Origin: Methylobacterium frigidaeris
GTDB taxonomy: Bacteria > Pseudomonadota > Alphaproteobacteria > Rhizobiales > Beijerinckiaceae
NCBI RefSeq assembly: GCF_022179185.1
Contig: NZ_BPQJ01000019.1
Location: 62,001-126,000, forward strand
DNA: 64,000 nt
Direction: 5' to 3'
This document shows, piece after piece, positions 45,159-53,640 of this stretch. The notes under the pieces were generated by a model. That model ran no database searches, was not told where the DNA came from, and was given only the letters and a program-made list of their open reading frames with translations. The number at the start of each line of letters is the position of its first letter. The stretch's first letter is position 1. The translations under genes and the position numbers were made by a program.

Positions 45159-45698
45159 TCAGGCCTCCGGGTCTCGGGCGGGCAGGGCGGTGGCAGCGGG
45201 CCGGCGGCCCGCGGCCGGGGGCCGCACGGCCGCGCGCTCGCGGGGCCGGTCGGGGCCGCGGGGGCGGCGGGCCAGTGCGCTCAGGCTCGGGCTCGGGCCC
45301 CGCGCGGGGGGCGCTTCCCCGGCCTTCATCAGGGCGGCCTCGAGGGGGTAGAGCCCGCGGATCAGCTTCAGGGCCTCGAACAGGCGGCCGTTCTCGACCA
45401 GGGCATGGGAGGCTGAGAGCCCCTCGTGCAGGGCCGCCTCGCCGCTCGCCGCCAAAAGGCCGTCGCGGATGCCGTCGTAGAGCGCCCGCGCCGCCGCGGA
45501 CTGGCCGGGATCGATCAGCATGGTCTGGGCGGCGAAGTAGAGCTGGCGGAGCGGCGTCGTCGCGTCCTCGGCCTGCAGCACGTGGCTCTCGAGCAGGAAG
45601 GTCGCGTCGTTCATGAGCTCGATCGCCACCTTGCGGTCGACCCGCAGCACGGCGCCGTTGATGTAGATCCGCTCCCCGGCGCGCAGCGACAGGCGCAT
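45159..45698 (-). CDS. flbT: Flagellin synthesis repressor FlbT
   Basis: A 179-residue protein of the FlbT family, which in Caulobacter binds flagellin mRNA and couples its translation to hook completion. Family text: MRLSLRAGERIYINGAVLRV, VAIELMNDATFLLESHVLQ, LRQLYFAAQTMLIDPG. The last 45 residues are a basic Arg/Pro-rich tail (ARRPRGPDRPRERAAVRPP) not typical of the family, perhaps an RNA-binding extension. It follows flaF after eight bases and precedes flgD with no gap. No flagellin gene is in this window. Confidence 0.92.
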   Translation of the reverse strand: MRLSLRAGERIYINGAVLRVDRKVAIELMNDATFLLESHVLQAEDATTPLRQLYFAAQTMLIDPGQSAAARALYDGIRDGLLAASGEAALHEGLSASHALVENGRLFEALKLIRGLYPLEAALMKAGEAPPARGPSPSLSALARRPRGPDRPRERAAVRPPAAGRRPAATALPARDPEA

Positions 45699-45706
45699 GG
45701 CGCGGC

Positions 45707-46054
45707 TCACCGCAGCCCGTCGCGGATCGAGGTGTTCACCTCGATCAGCGCGGCGAGGCTGCGCTCGGGCGAGCGCAGAACGGCGCCCGCCTCCTGCATG
45801 GTCCAGGCGCCGATCGACACGAGGTCGTCGCGCAGGGCGGGGGGCAGGGCGTTCTCGGGCGCCAGCAGGTCGGCGATCAGGACGTTCCACAGATCCTGCA
45901 CGAAGCCGACCGCGGCGGTCCGCTCCGGCCCGCCGAGGCCGCGGGCCTCGACGTCGCGCAGGAGGGTGATCGCCCGGTCGAAGGCGGCGCGCTCGCGCTC
46001 GCGGCCGACCTCCGGGGCGTCCTCCAGGATCTCGGAATAGGAAAAGCGATACAT
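45707..46054 (-). CDS. flaF: Flagellar biosynthesis regulator FlaF
   Basis: A 115-residue helical protein matching FlaF: MYRFSYSEILEDAPEVGRER, AFDRAITLLRDVEARGLGG and FVQDLWNVLIADLLAPENAL. FlaF acts with FlbT on flagellin production, FlaF as activator or flagellin chaperone and FlbT as repressor. The ATG at 46054 is used; the reading frame is open far upstream through the opposite phase of flgL, which is not coding in this frame. Confidence 0.92.
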   Translation of the reverse strand: MYRFSYSEILEDAPEVGRERERAAFDRAITLLRDVEARGLGGPERTAAVGFVQDLWNVLIADLLAPENALPPALRDDLVSIGAWTMQEAGAVLRSPERSLAALIEVNTSIRDGLR

Positions 46055-46140
46055 CGGGCCGATGCCTCGTCGGTCTGGTGTCTGCGCGTGTGGACGGGTC
46101 GCGCGGCTTGGCGGCCATCGCGCGGCCCGGGGGGCGGGCG

Positions 46141-47181
46141 CTACGCGACGTATTTCAGGAGCGACAGCTCCTGGAGCTGCGCGGTCAGCGAGTAGGACAT
46201 CTGAAGCTGGGTTTTCGCGGCGGCGAGCCGGGCCTGGGCCTCGGTCGGATCGACGCTCTCGAGGCGGGCGATCTCCTTCTTGATGAGGTCTCCTTGGGCG
46301 TCGAGCCGGGTATTGGCATCGGCGATCCGCGTCTGGCTGCGGCCGAGGTCGGCCTGGAGCGAGACCAGCCCGGCGCTGGCCTTGCTGAGGAGGCCCATCG
46401 CCCGCTCGGACACGACCGCCTGGGCATCGGCCGACAGGCCGGCGAGTCCGAGGCTCGAGACGATCCCCGCCTGGGCGAGCTGGCGGAAGGCCGTCTCGTT
46501 GGCGGTGACCGAGGTGGTGACGGTCTCGCCGAGCGCGATACGGCTGGTCACGGCAGTGCTCGAGGCCTGCGACCAGGTGGTGCCCCAGTTCGGATCGGCG
46601 AACTGAGCCGCGATCGTGCTCTCGAGGAAGGTCCTCACCTGCGCCGCCGTCAGGGTGGCGGCCCTGGGGTCGCCCGGCGCGAAGCCGAAGGCAGTCTGGA
46701 ACGCCGTGGCCGCCGTGGCCCTGGCATCCGCCACGGCCCCGTCCTTGATCGGGGCGACGCTCGTCCTGGTGCCGGAAAACAGCGCTTGCCCGCTCGCGGA
46801 AGAGTTGAGGAGGTTCGTCAGCGACGCCAGGCTGTCGTCGGCCGAGGCCGCCATCGCGGCCAGGCGCTTGTCCGCGCTCACTCCGGTCAGGGTCGCGAGC
46901 TGCGCGTCGGTGGATTTCTGCAGCTGCTGCAGGACGCCCTGGCTGGCGCCGAGGCGCAGCGCGGTGAGGCCGTTGCCGTCCTTGAGGGCGGCGATCTCCG
47001 CCGTGCTCTGGCGCAGGGAGAGGCTGCGGCCCACCTGGGCCCCGAGGGCGTGGCCGACATCCGCGTAGCGCCCGCCGGCGATCTCCTGGGTCGCGTTCGC
47101 GATCTCGGCCTGGAGCCGGCTCGACGCACTGCGCGGGGTGTTCCACAGGCTGAGGCTGGAGATGTAGCTCGTGGTCATCAT
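46141..47181 (-). CDS. flgL: Hook-filament junction protein FlgL
   Basis: A 346-residue flagellin-like protein at the hook-filament junction. N-terminal D0/D1 helices (YISSLSLWNTPRSASSRLQ, IANATQEIAGGRYADVG) and C-terminal helices (SRIALGETV, LQADLGRSQTRIADANTRLD, SYSLTAQLQELSLLKYVA) give the coiled-coil core of the flagellin family, with FSGTRTSVAPI in the middle as in FlgL. The first two codons are both ATG, so the start may be 47181 or 47178. It lies between flgK and flaF in the conserved order. Confidence 0.9.
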   Translation of the reverse strand: MMTTSYISSLSLWNTPRSASSRLQAEIANATQEIAGGRYADVGHALGAQVGRSLSLRQSTAEIAALKDGNGLTALRLGASQGVLQQLQKSTDAQLATLTGVSADKRLAAMAASADDSLASLTNLLNSSASGQALFSGTRTSVAPIKDGAVADARATAATAFQTAFGFAPGDPRAATLTAAQVRTFLESTIAAQFADPNWGTTWSQASSTAVTSRIALGETVTTSVTANETAFRQLAQAGIVSSLGLAGLSADAQAVVSERAMGLLSKASAGLVSLQADLGRSQTRIADANTRLDAQGDLIKKEIARLESVDPTEAQARLAAAKTQLQMSYSLTAQLQELSLLKYVA

Positions 47182-47222
47182 GGCTGGCAGGGCTCTGTCT
47201 TACGGGGGATTGCCGGGACGCC

Positions 47223-48686
47223 TCACCGGATCGCGGTCAGGAGGGTCTTCAGCAGGTCGTCCACCATGGTCAGGATCTTGGCCGAGGCCGTGTAGGAGCG
47301 CTCGAGCTGCAGCATCAGGGCGGTCTCGTCGTCGCCGTTGACGCCGACGGCGTTCGACAGGGCGTCGGTGGCCCGGCTGAGCAGCGTCTTCTGGTAATCG
47401 GCGTCGTCCGAAGCGGTCTTGCGGGCCCCTTCGAGCCAGCCGGCGGAATCCGCCGCGAAGCCCGCGAGCGTCGCGGTCTCGTTCAGCGGCGGGCCCGGGG
47501 TGAAGCTGCGCGCCGTCGCGAGCCCGGCGATCAATCCGCGCAGGCGCCCGGCATAGGCCGCGTCGCCACCCGGATTCGCCCGGTAGGGACCGCCGTTCAT
47601 GCCGCCGTCGCGCAAGACGGTGACGGTACCGCCCGCCTGGGGGTCGGCTGCCGCGTTCAGCGCGATGCGGCCGGCGAGCCCGGTGACCGAGGCCGGCATG
47701 GCATTGCCGGTCTCCGCCGTGAACAGGCCGGCCTTCGGCCCGGCATAGGCCGGATCGCTGGTGCTGCGGGTATCGGCTTCCTGGAACGTCTCGATCAGGG
47801 CGCCGGCGATCGCGTCGAGCTGCTTCTCGTAGGTGACCGCACTCTCGTCGCGCAAGGCGGCGAGGCCGGCGAGCCGCCCGCTCTCGAGGCGCATCGGGGA
47901 GGTGGCCCCTGTGACCGGCACGCCGTCGACCGTCACGGCCGCGCCCACGGTTCCCGCCGAGAAGGCCGCTGTCGGGGTGAAGCTCACCGTCCGGGCGCCC
48001 CGATCGAACAGCGGCACGCCGCTGTCGGTATAGATCGCCATGTCGCCGCCCGGACGGTCGGAGACGGAGATGCCGATCTCCTGCGAGAGCTGCGACAGGA
48101 TGCGGTCGCGATCGTCGAGGCTGTCGCTGACGTCCTGACCGCTCGCCGTGCCGCGCATCACCGCCCGGTTGGCCTGGTCGAACTGCCCGAGCAGGTCGTT
48201 GATCCGTGCGACCGAATCCGCCATGCCCTGGTCGGCCTGGGCGCGGGCGTCGTGCACGGCCGCCGCCGCTGTGTTGAGGCTGGCGGCGAGGTCGCGGGCG
48301 CTCTCGACCGCCGCCCGGGCAAGGCTGGCATCGTCCGGACGGTTGGCGGCGGCCTGGAGCGCCGCGTTGAGGGCGCCGAGCCGCGCGGCCGGCGAGCCCG
48401 CGTCGCTGGTGTCGCCCACCGTCCGCGACAGGGCGGTGAGGCCGTCGAGCAGGGCCTGTCCCTCGGCGGCGGCCGAGCCCGCCGAGAGCTTGCGCGCGAA
48501 CAGGGCCCCGTCGCTCGCGCGGGTCACCACGACCGTGGTCCCGCCCGTGCCGCTCACCAGGCTGACGACCTTGCGCGAATAGCCGGGGTCGTTCGCCCCC
48601 GCGGTGTTGCGGGCGGAGGCGGCGATCTGGCTCGACGTCGCCAGGAGCGCCGAGCGTGCCGAATTGAGCGCGAGCGAGAGGCCCAT
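47223..48686 (-). CDS. flgK: Hook-associated protein FlgK
   Basis: A 487-residue hook-filament junction protein. The N-terminus MGLSLALNSARSALLATSSQ, then ASARNTAGANDPGYSRKVV, is the FlgK D0 helix with the basal-body rod-protein motif. The body includes DRDRILSQLSQEIGISVSD and DMAIYTDSGVPLFD, and the C-terminus VNGDDETALMLQLERSYTAS with AKILTMVDDLL closes the coiled coil. It follows flgE after 29 bases. Confidence 0.93.
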   Translation of the reverse strand: MGLSLALNSARSALLATSSQIAASARNTAGANDPGYSRKVVSLVSGTGGTTVVVTRASDGALFARKLSAGSAAAEGQALLDGLTALSRTVGDTSDAGSPAARLGALNAALQAAANRPDDASLARAAVESARDLAASLNTAAAAVHDARAQADQGMADSVARINDLLGQFDQANRAVMRGTASGQDVSDSLDDRDRILSQLSQEIGISVSDRPGGDMAIYTDSGVPLFDRGARTVSFTPTAAFSAGTVGAAVTVDGVPVTGATSPMRLESGRLAGLAALRDESAVTYEKQLDAIAGALIETFQEADTRSTSDPAYAGPKAGLFTAETGNAMPASVTGLAGRIALNAAADPQAGGTVTVLRDGGMNGGPYRANPGGDAAYAGRLRGLIAGLATARSFTPGPPLNETATLAGFAADSAGWLEGARKTASDDADYQKTLLSRATDALSNAVGVNGDDETALMLQLERSYTASAKILTMVDDLLKTLLTAIR

Positions 48687-48715
48687 CTGTCAGCTCCCGG
48701 TGACGGCGCCTGCCG

Positions 48716-49975
48716 TTACCGCTTCAGGTTCATCAGGGTGTCGAGCATCTCGTTGCCGGTCGTGAACACCTTGGAATTGGCGGTGTAGACCGACTGCGAC
48801 TCGATCATCGCCGTGAGTTCGGTGCTCACGTCGACGTTCGACTGCTCGAGGGCGCCGGATTTGATCGCGCCGCGGCCGTTCTGGCCGGCGAAGCCGACCT
48901 GGATGTCGCCGGAATCGACGCTCACCCGGTAGACGTTGCCGGAGCGCGGCTCGAGATTGTCCGGGCTCTTCACGGTGGCGAGCGGCACCTTGAAGGCGGC
49001 CAGGCGGGAGCCATCGTCGAAGGTGGCGTAGACGGTGCCGTCGCTGCCGAATTCCGAGCCGGTCACCGCCGCTGGCGGCTTGCCGTCGGCCTTGCCCTCG
49101 ACGCCGTAATCGCCGGCGAGCTGGTTCAGGCCCGAGAAGTCGAGGGTGATGGTCTCGCCGGCGCCGGCCGGGGCGGTGTTCAGGGTGATGAACTTGTCGG
49201 TGCCGGCGGCCGGGGTGCCGGCGAGCCTGCCTTGCGCGTCGAAGCCGAGCGTGGCGGTGGCGAGGGACGCGCCGGCCGGCAGGGTCGGGTCGGTGCCGGT
49301 CGGGGTCGGGCTGGAGGCGGCGTTGTAGATCGAGGCGGTCCAGGTGCCGCCGGTATTCTTCGACAGGTAGACGTCGAGGGTCTGGGCCTTGCCGAGCTTG
49401 TCGTAGGTCACGAGCGAGTACTTCTTCGAGTACTCACCTGCGTTCGCGACGGTCCCCTCGAGCGGCAGCTTGCCCGACAGGCTGGCCTCGGTGGTCGGGG
49501 TCGCCCGGGTGCTGACCGACGCAAGGTTGATCGGCACCATGTCGGTGACGTCGTTGAGCGTCGGGTTGGGCTCGCCGTCGAGCAGGCTGTAGCCCATCAG
49601 GGTCATGTTGGCGGCGTTGGTGAAGTTGCCGGTGGTGCCGTCGACCTTGAAGTTGCCGGCCCGGGTCAGGTAGGGCGCGCCGGCCGGATCCTGGACCACG
49701 AAGAAGCCGTTTCCGTCGATGGCGAGGTCGGATTTCGAGGTCGTGGCATTCAGGGTGCCGCCCTCGGTCACCGCCCGGCGCACGGTCGTCTCGACCGAGC
49801 CCGAATTATAGGTGCCGCCCGCGGTCTCGGCGATCAGCAGCGAGGAGAACTCCGCCGAGCTGCGCTTGTAGCCCGTCGTACCGGAATTCTGGATGTTCTC
49901 CGCCACCGTCGAGATGCGGTTCGACTGGGCGTTCATGCCCGAGACACCGGTGCGGAGCACGCCGATGAGACTCAT
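48716..49975 (-). CDS. flgE: Flagellar hook protein FlgE
   Basis: The 419-residue structural subunit of the hook. The N-terminal rod/hook motif reads GVLRTGVSGMNAQSNRISTV followed by ENIQNSGTTGYKRSSAEF; the C-terminal helix reads NVDVSTELTAMIESQSVYTA with FTTGNEMLDTLMNLKR. The middle is a variable Gly/Thr-rich barrel region. It is the first gene of the unit running to fliQ and is preceded by one of the shared 16-bp repeats, about 93 bases before the ATG. Confidence 0.95.
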   Translation of the reverse strand: MSLIGVLRTGVSGMNAQSNRISTVAENIQNSGTTGYKRSSAEFSSLLIAETAGGTYNSGSVETTVRRAVTEGGTLNATTSKSDLAIDGNGFFVVQDPAGAPYLTRAGNFKVDGTTGNFTNAANMTLMGYSLLDGEPNPTLNDVTDMVPINLASVSTRATPTTEASLSGKLPLEGTVANAGEYSKKYSLVTYDKLGKAQTLDVYLSKNTGGTWTASIYNAASSPTPTGTDPTLPAGASLATATLGFDAQGRLAGTPAAGTDKFITLNTAPAGAGETITLDFSGLNQLAGDYGVEGKADGKPPAAVTGSEFGSDGTVYATFDDGSRLAAFKVPLATVKSPDNLEPRSGNVYRVSVDSGDIQVGFAGQNGRGAIKSGALEQSNVDVSTELTAMIESQSVYTANSKVFTTGNEMLDTLMNLKR

Positions 49976-50067
49976 TGCGGGACCTCGTTCGTCAGGATGC
50001 TTTGAATGGGACGCAGGCGGGACGGGGCTTGCGGGGGCAAGGCTCGGGGCGGAATAGACCCGCCCAG

Positions 50068-50083
50068 GCTTGCGCGGAGCTTG
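50068..50083 (-). promoter_or_regulatory. Shared flagellar direct-repeat motif, copy before flgE
   Basis: On the plus strand GCTTG-CGCGGA-GCTTG, two identical half-sites 11 bp apart, in the 161-base gap between fliI and flgE. A third GCTTG occurs at about 50028. Same motif as at 44248 and 53596. Confidence 0.6.
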
Positions 50084-50136
50084 GAGACCGAAGCCGGGGA
50101 AGGGACATGGGGCAGGGGCGGCCGGATCATCGCGCG

Positions 50137-51540
50137 TCAGCCCCGCAGGCTCTGGGCGAGCTCCAGGAACGCGTCCTGGCTCGGCGGCTGGCCCGGATCC
50201 TGGCGCAGGGCGTCGTAGATCCGCGGCACCAGGCCGATGGCCTGGTCGAGCTCGGCATCGGTCCCGGCCCGGTAGCCGCCCATCAGGCGCAGGTCCCGGG
50301 TCTCCTCGAAACGGGCCATCATCGCCCGGAGCTTGCGGATCAGGTCGCGCTGCTCGGGCGTCCAGACCTCGGTGGCGAGCCGCGAGATCGAGCCGAGGAG
50401 GTCGACCGCCGGGTAGCGCCCCTGCTCGGCGATGGCGCGGTCGAGGACGACGTGGCCGTCGAGGGTGCCGCGGATGCTGTCGGCGACCGGGTCGTTGTGG
50501 TCGTCCCCGTCGACCAGCACCGAGAACACGCCCGTGATGGTCCCGCGCCCCTCGAGGCCCGGGCCCGCCCGCTCCAGCAGGCGCGGCAGGTCGGAGAAGA
50601 CGCTCGGCGGGTAGCCGCGGGCCACCGCCGGCTCGCCGGCCGCGAGCGCCACGTCGCGGGCGGCATGGGCGTAGCGGGTCACCGAATCGACGATCAGGAG
50701 CACCGATTCGCCGCGGTCGCGAAACGCCTCGGCCACCGCGAGGGCGACCTTGGGCGCCTGGCGGCGCATCATCGGGCTCTCGTCGCCGGTCGAGACCACC
50801 ACCACGGCGCGCGCGCGGCTCGGCGCCAGCGGGCCTTCGAGGAACTCGCGCACCTCGCGCCCGCGCTCGCCCACCAGGGCGACGACGACGCTGTCGAATC
50901 CCTCCGCTCCCGCCAGCATGGCGAGCAGGGTCGACTTGCCGACGCCGGAGCCGGCGAAGATGCCGATACGCTGGCCGGCGCAGAGCGGGGTGAACAGGTC
51001 GAGCGCCCTGACCCCGGTGCGCAGGGGGGCCCGCACCCGGGCCCGGCCGAGGGCGGCGGGCGGGTCGGCGTCGAGCGGGACGGCGCCGATTCCGGAACTG
51101 AGCGGTCCCGCGCCGTCCACCGGGCGCCCGAGGGCGTCGATGACCCGGCCCTTCCAGCTCGGGTCCGGTCGCAGCTCCGCCGGCCCGAGGCGGTGGGCGA
51201 GCGTGCCGATCCCCGCCTCGATCCGGCTCTCGTAGGCTTTCAGCGTCGCGCCCTCGGCGTCGACCCGGACGATCTCGCCGACCTGCGCCCGCCCGTTGGC
51301 CGAGAAGCTCATCCGGTCGCCGAGGCGCACGAAGGGCGCGACCCCGCCGATCCGGCAGGCGCTCGCGGTCACCTCGCGGATCGGCCCGCCGATCCGCACC
51401 AGGGCCCCGTCCTGCCGGGCCGCCGCCATCGCCTCGGCGAGGCGGGCGATCGGATCCCCCGCCAAGGGCGCGGCTGTCACGCGCGCGGCTGTCACTCGCG
51501 CCTCTGTCACGCGCTCGGCCGCCATGATGTCAGCTGCCAT
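50137..51540 (-). CDS. fliI: Flagellum-specific ATPase FliI
   Basis: A 467-residue F1-like ATPase that energises unfolding and delivery of export substrates. It carries Walker A GSGVGKST, Walker B in VLLIVDSVTRYAHA, and the FliI/YscN landmarks LDLFTPLCAGQRIGIFAG and GYPPSVFSDLPRLLERAG. The first 20 residues contain a short imperfect tandem duplication (VTEARVTAARVTAA); the start may lie slightly downstream. It follows flgF after four bases and ends the DUF1217-flgF-fliI unit. Confidence 0.95.
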   Translation of the reverse strand: MAADIMAAERVTEARVTAARVTAAPLAGDPIARLAEAMAAARQDGALVRIGGPIREVTASACRIGGVAPFVRLGDRMSFSANGRAQVGEIVRVDAEGATLKAYESRIEAGIGTLAHRLGPAELRPDPSWKGRVIDALGRPVDGAGPLSSGIGAVPLDADPPAALGRARVRAPLRTGVRALDLFTPLCAGQRIGIFAGSGVGKSTLLAMLAGAEGFDSVVVALVGERGREVREFLEGPLAPSRARAVVVVSTGDESPMMRRQAPKVALAVAEAFRDRGESVLLIVDSVTRYAHAARDVALAAGEPAVARGYPPSVFSDLPRLLERAGPGLEGRGTITGVFSVLVDGDDHNDPVADSIRGTLDGHVVLDRAIAEQGRYPAVDLLGSISRLATEVWTPEQRDLIRKLRAMMARFEETRDLRLMGGYRAGTDAELDQAIGLVPRIYDALRQDPGQPPSQDAFLELAQSLRG

Positions 51541-51544
51541 CGAG

Positions 51545-52273
51545 TCAGCTGCCCTGCGGCGAGAGCGTCTTCACGGCGCTCTGGAGCGACGATTCGGCCT
51601 CCGCGGTCGCGGTGGCGGCGCTCTCGAAGGCGCGCTGGATGGTGATGAGCTTCGTCATCTCCATGATCGGGTTGACGTTCGAGCCCTCGACGTAGCCCTG
51701 GACGATCCCGATACCGGTGAAATCCTGCACCGGCCGCGCCGGCAGGCTGGAGGTCACGGCATTGCCGGGCGCCCGGGCGAGCGTGCCCTTCTTGTCGAGG
51801 ACGTAGAGGCCGAGCGCGCCGACCTGGTTGGTGCCCTGGTAGATGCTGCCGTCGCGCCCGATGGTCGGCGGGCCCTGCTGCGGGTCGAGGAGCAGGGGTG
51901 AGCCGCCCGGATCCAGCACCGGCTGTCCGGTGAGGGTGCGCAGCTGACCGGTCGCGTCCATCGTCAGGCGCCCGTCGCGGGTATAGACGGGGCCGGACGG
52001 ACCGCCGACGCCCAGCCAGGCATCGCCCTGCACCGCGACGTCGAGAGGGGAATCGGTCTTGGTGATCGGGCCGGAGGCCCGCGACAGGTAGGTGTCGTTC
52101 GAGCCGACGAAGGCCACGGCGCCCTTCGTCGCCTGGGCGAGCAGGGCGGAGAACTTCGTCTCCTCGGCGCGGAAGCCCGCCGTCGCCATGTTGGCGACGT
52201 TGTTGGCGGTGGTGGTCAGGCGCTTGTCGAGGGCGACCTGGGCCGAGAGGTTGACGTAGAGGCTGTTCTGCAT
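51545..52273 (-). CDS. flgF: Flagellar basal-body rod protein FlgF
   Basis: A 242-residue proximal-rod subunit. N-terminal rod motif: LYVNLSAQVALDKRLTTTAN followed by NVANMATAGFRAEETKF; middle: DSPLDVAVQGDAWLGV and YTRDGRLTMDATGQL; C-terminus: GYVEGSNVNPIMEMTKLITI and QRAFESA, all typical of FlgF/FlgG. The ATG at 52273 begins seven bases after the DUF1217 stop. Rod genes flgB, flgC and flgG are not in this window. Confidence 0.94.
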   Translation of the reverse strand: MQNSLYVNLSAQVALDKRLTTTANNVANMATAGFRAEETKFSALLAQATKGAVAFVGSNDTYLSRASGPITKTDSPLDVAVQGDAWLGVGGPSGPVYTRDGRLTMDATGQLRTLTGQPVLDPGGSPLLLDPQQGPPTIGRDGSIYQGTNQVGALGLYVLDKKGTLARAPGNAVTSSLPARPVQDFTGIGIVQGYVEGSNVNPIMEMTKLITIQRAFESAATATAEAESSLQSAVKTLSPQGS

Positions 52274-52280
52274 CGCCGCC

Positions 52281-53510
52281 TCACGCCTGGCCGTTGCTGA
52301 ACAGCGCCAGGATCGGATCGGTCGCGGTGTTGTTCTGCGCGTCCCAGATCGCCGCGAAGCGGCGGGCGAAGGCCTCGACCTTGGCCGGGTCCCGGAAGCT
52401 CGCGAAGTCGACCTTGGAGGAGATGAGGACCGCCCGCGCGGCCAGGGCGTCGCTGGTGGTGGCACTGCTCGTCGCCGGCAGGCCGATCACCGTGTTGACG
52501 ACCTGGGTCAGGGCAGGATCGCTCAGGATGTCGTAGCCGCTGCTGAGCGACGGCGCCTTGCGGGCGAAGTAGAGGGCGAGGCGCACCCCGGTATCCTCGG
52601 CGCCGGCATCCGCTTCGAGGCTCTGCTGCAGGTAGGCATCGACGACGCCCTTGACGTTGGCGCCGGGCGAGAGATCCGTGCCGTTGCCGATGTCGACGGC
52701 CGTCTGGCCGACCCCCGACAGGGTACCGTTGGTCACCGTGAGGGTGCGGTTCGTGCCGCCGGCGAGGTAGACCGTATCGGCGTTCACGCCGGTGCCGCCG
52801 GGCGCATCGTCGAAGCCGAGTTCGGTATAGCCCGTGGTCTCGAAGAACAGGCTGCCATTGGCACCGATGCCGACCTGCACCTTGCCCATCAGCCCGTCGG
52901 GTCCGGACGCGCCGATCTGGGCGTTGATCGCCGCGCCGATCTCGGTCCGGGTGACGCTGGCGAGATTCGCGACTTTGCCGGCGAGGGCCGCCTTGTTGAG
53001 GACGATGGTTGCGCTCTTCGTCGTGCTCGCGTCGACCTGCGAGGAGAGGGTGAAGCTCGCCTCGTTGGTGCCGCTGAAGTCGTAGGACGCGGCGAGGGCG
53101 TAGGGGAGGGAGAGCTTCGCGCTGCCCGCCGGGTTGAGCTGGGTCGGCGACACCACGACCGGGTCGGTGCCCTTGGCGGTGGTGCCCGGCGTGAAGTCGA
53201 AGGCCTTCGCGAAGGCGACGTAGCGGTCGTCGGCGAGGCGGTTGGCGAAGGCCGTGGCACTGTCCGTGCCCTCGCTCAGGACCTTGCGCATGAACGCCTT
53301 GGCGTAAGCCATATCCTCGAGGCCGAACGCCTTCATGGCGTAGCCGTAGAGGCGCTGGTCGGCCATGAAGTCGTCGACCGACGTCACCTTGCCGATATTG
53401 GCCTGGTAATAGGCGGTCTCGCGGGCGACGATCTGATCGTTGCCCTTGCGCTGCAGCGAGGTCGCGAGGTTCCGCGACAGGAGCATGTAGCTCGTCAGGG
53501 TGCTGGTCAC
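52281..53510 (-). CDS. DUF1217 flagellar-locus protein
   Basis: A 409-residue protein of the DUF1217 family, found in flagellar clusters of Rhizobiales and sometimes in two or more repeats. The family motif appears at the N-terminus (ARETAYYQANIGKVTSVDDF, MADQRLYGYAMKAFGLEDMA), again near DRYVAFAKAFDFTPG, and in the C-terminal third (RLALYFARKAPSL, SYDILSDPALTQVVNTVIG). The middle section is a Thr/Gly/Ser-rich insertion (about residues 140-290) that looks beta-rich and extracellular. Probably a secreted axial or filament-associated component; function unproven. A shared flagellar repeat precedes it. Confidence 0.88.
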   Translation of the reverse strand: MTSTLTSYMLLSRNLATSLQRKGNDQIVARETAYYQANIGKVTSVDDFMADQRLYGYAMKAFGLEDMAYAKAFMRKVLSEGTDSATAFANRLADDRYVAFAKAFDFTPGTTAKGTDPVVVSPTQLNPAGSAKLSLPYALAASYDFSGTNEASFTLSSQVDASTTKSATIVLNKAALAGKVANLASVTRTEIGAAINAQIGASGPDGLMGKVQVGIGANGSLFFETTGYTELGFDDAPGGTGVNADTVYLAGGTNRTLTVTNGTLSGVGQTAVDIGNGTDLSPGANVKGVVDAYLQQSLEADAGAEDTGVRLALYFARKAPSLSSGYDILSDPALTQVVNTVIGLPATSSATTSDALAARAVLISSKVDFASFRDPAKVEAFARRFAAIWDAQNNTATDPILALFSNGQA

Positions 53511-53595
53511 GGATTCGTCTCCGGCCCGTCGGCGCGGTGGGACGGGGCCGCCAGCGGCACGGCGCCCCGATGAGGCCTCCGCTCTAGGCGGCCAC

Positions 53596-53611
53596 GCTTG
53601 CTCGGGGCTTG
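53596..53611 (-). promoter_or_regulatory. Shared flagellar direct-repeat motif, copy before the DUF1217 gene
   Basis: On the plus strand GCTTG-CTCGGG-GCTTG, with a third GCTTG at 53625-53629. It lies in the 130-base gap, 86 bases upstream of the DUF1217 ATG. Confidence 0.6.
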
Positions 53612-53640
53612 CCGCGGGCCCGAAGCTTGCAGCGCAGCCC

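Noticed and set aside
50068..53629. GCTTG repeats as part of a CRISPR-like array
   Set aside because: The half-sites are only five bases, lack spacers of constant length, and occur as isolated pairs upstream of genes.
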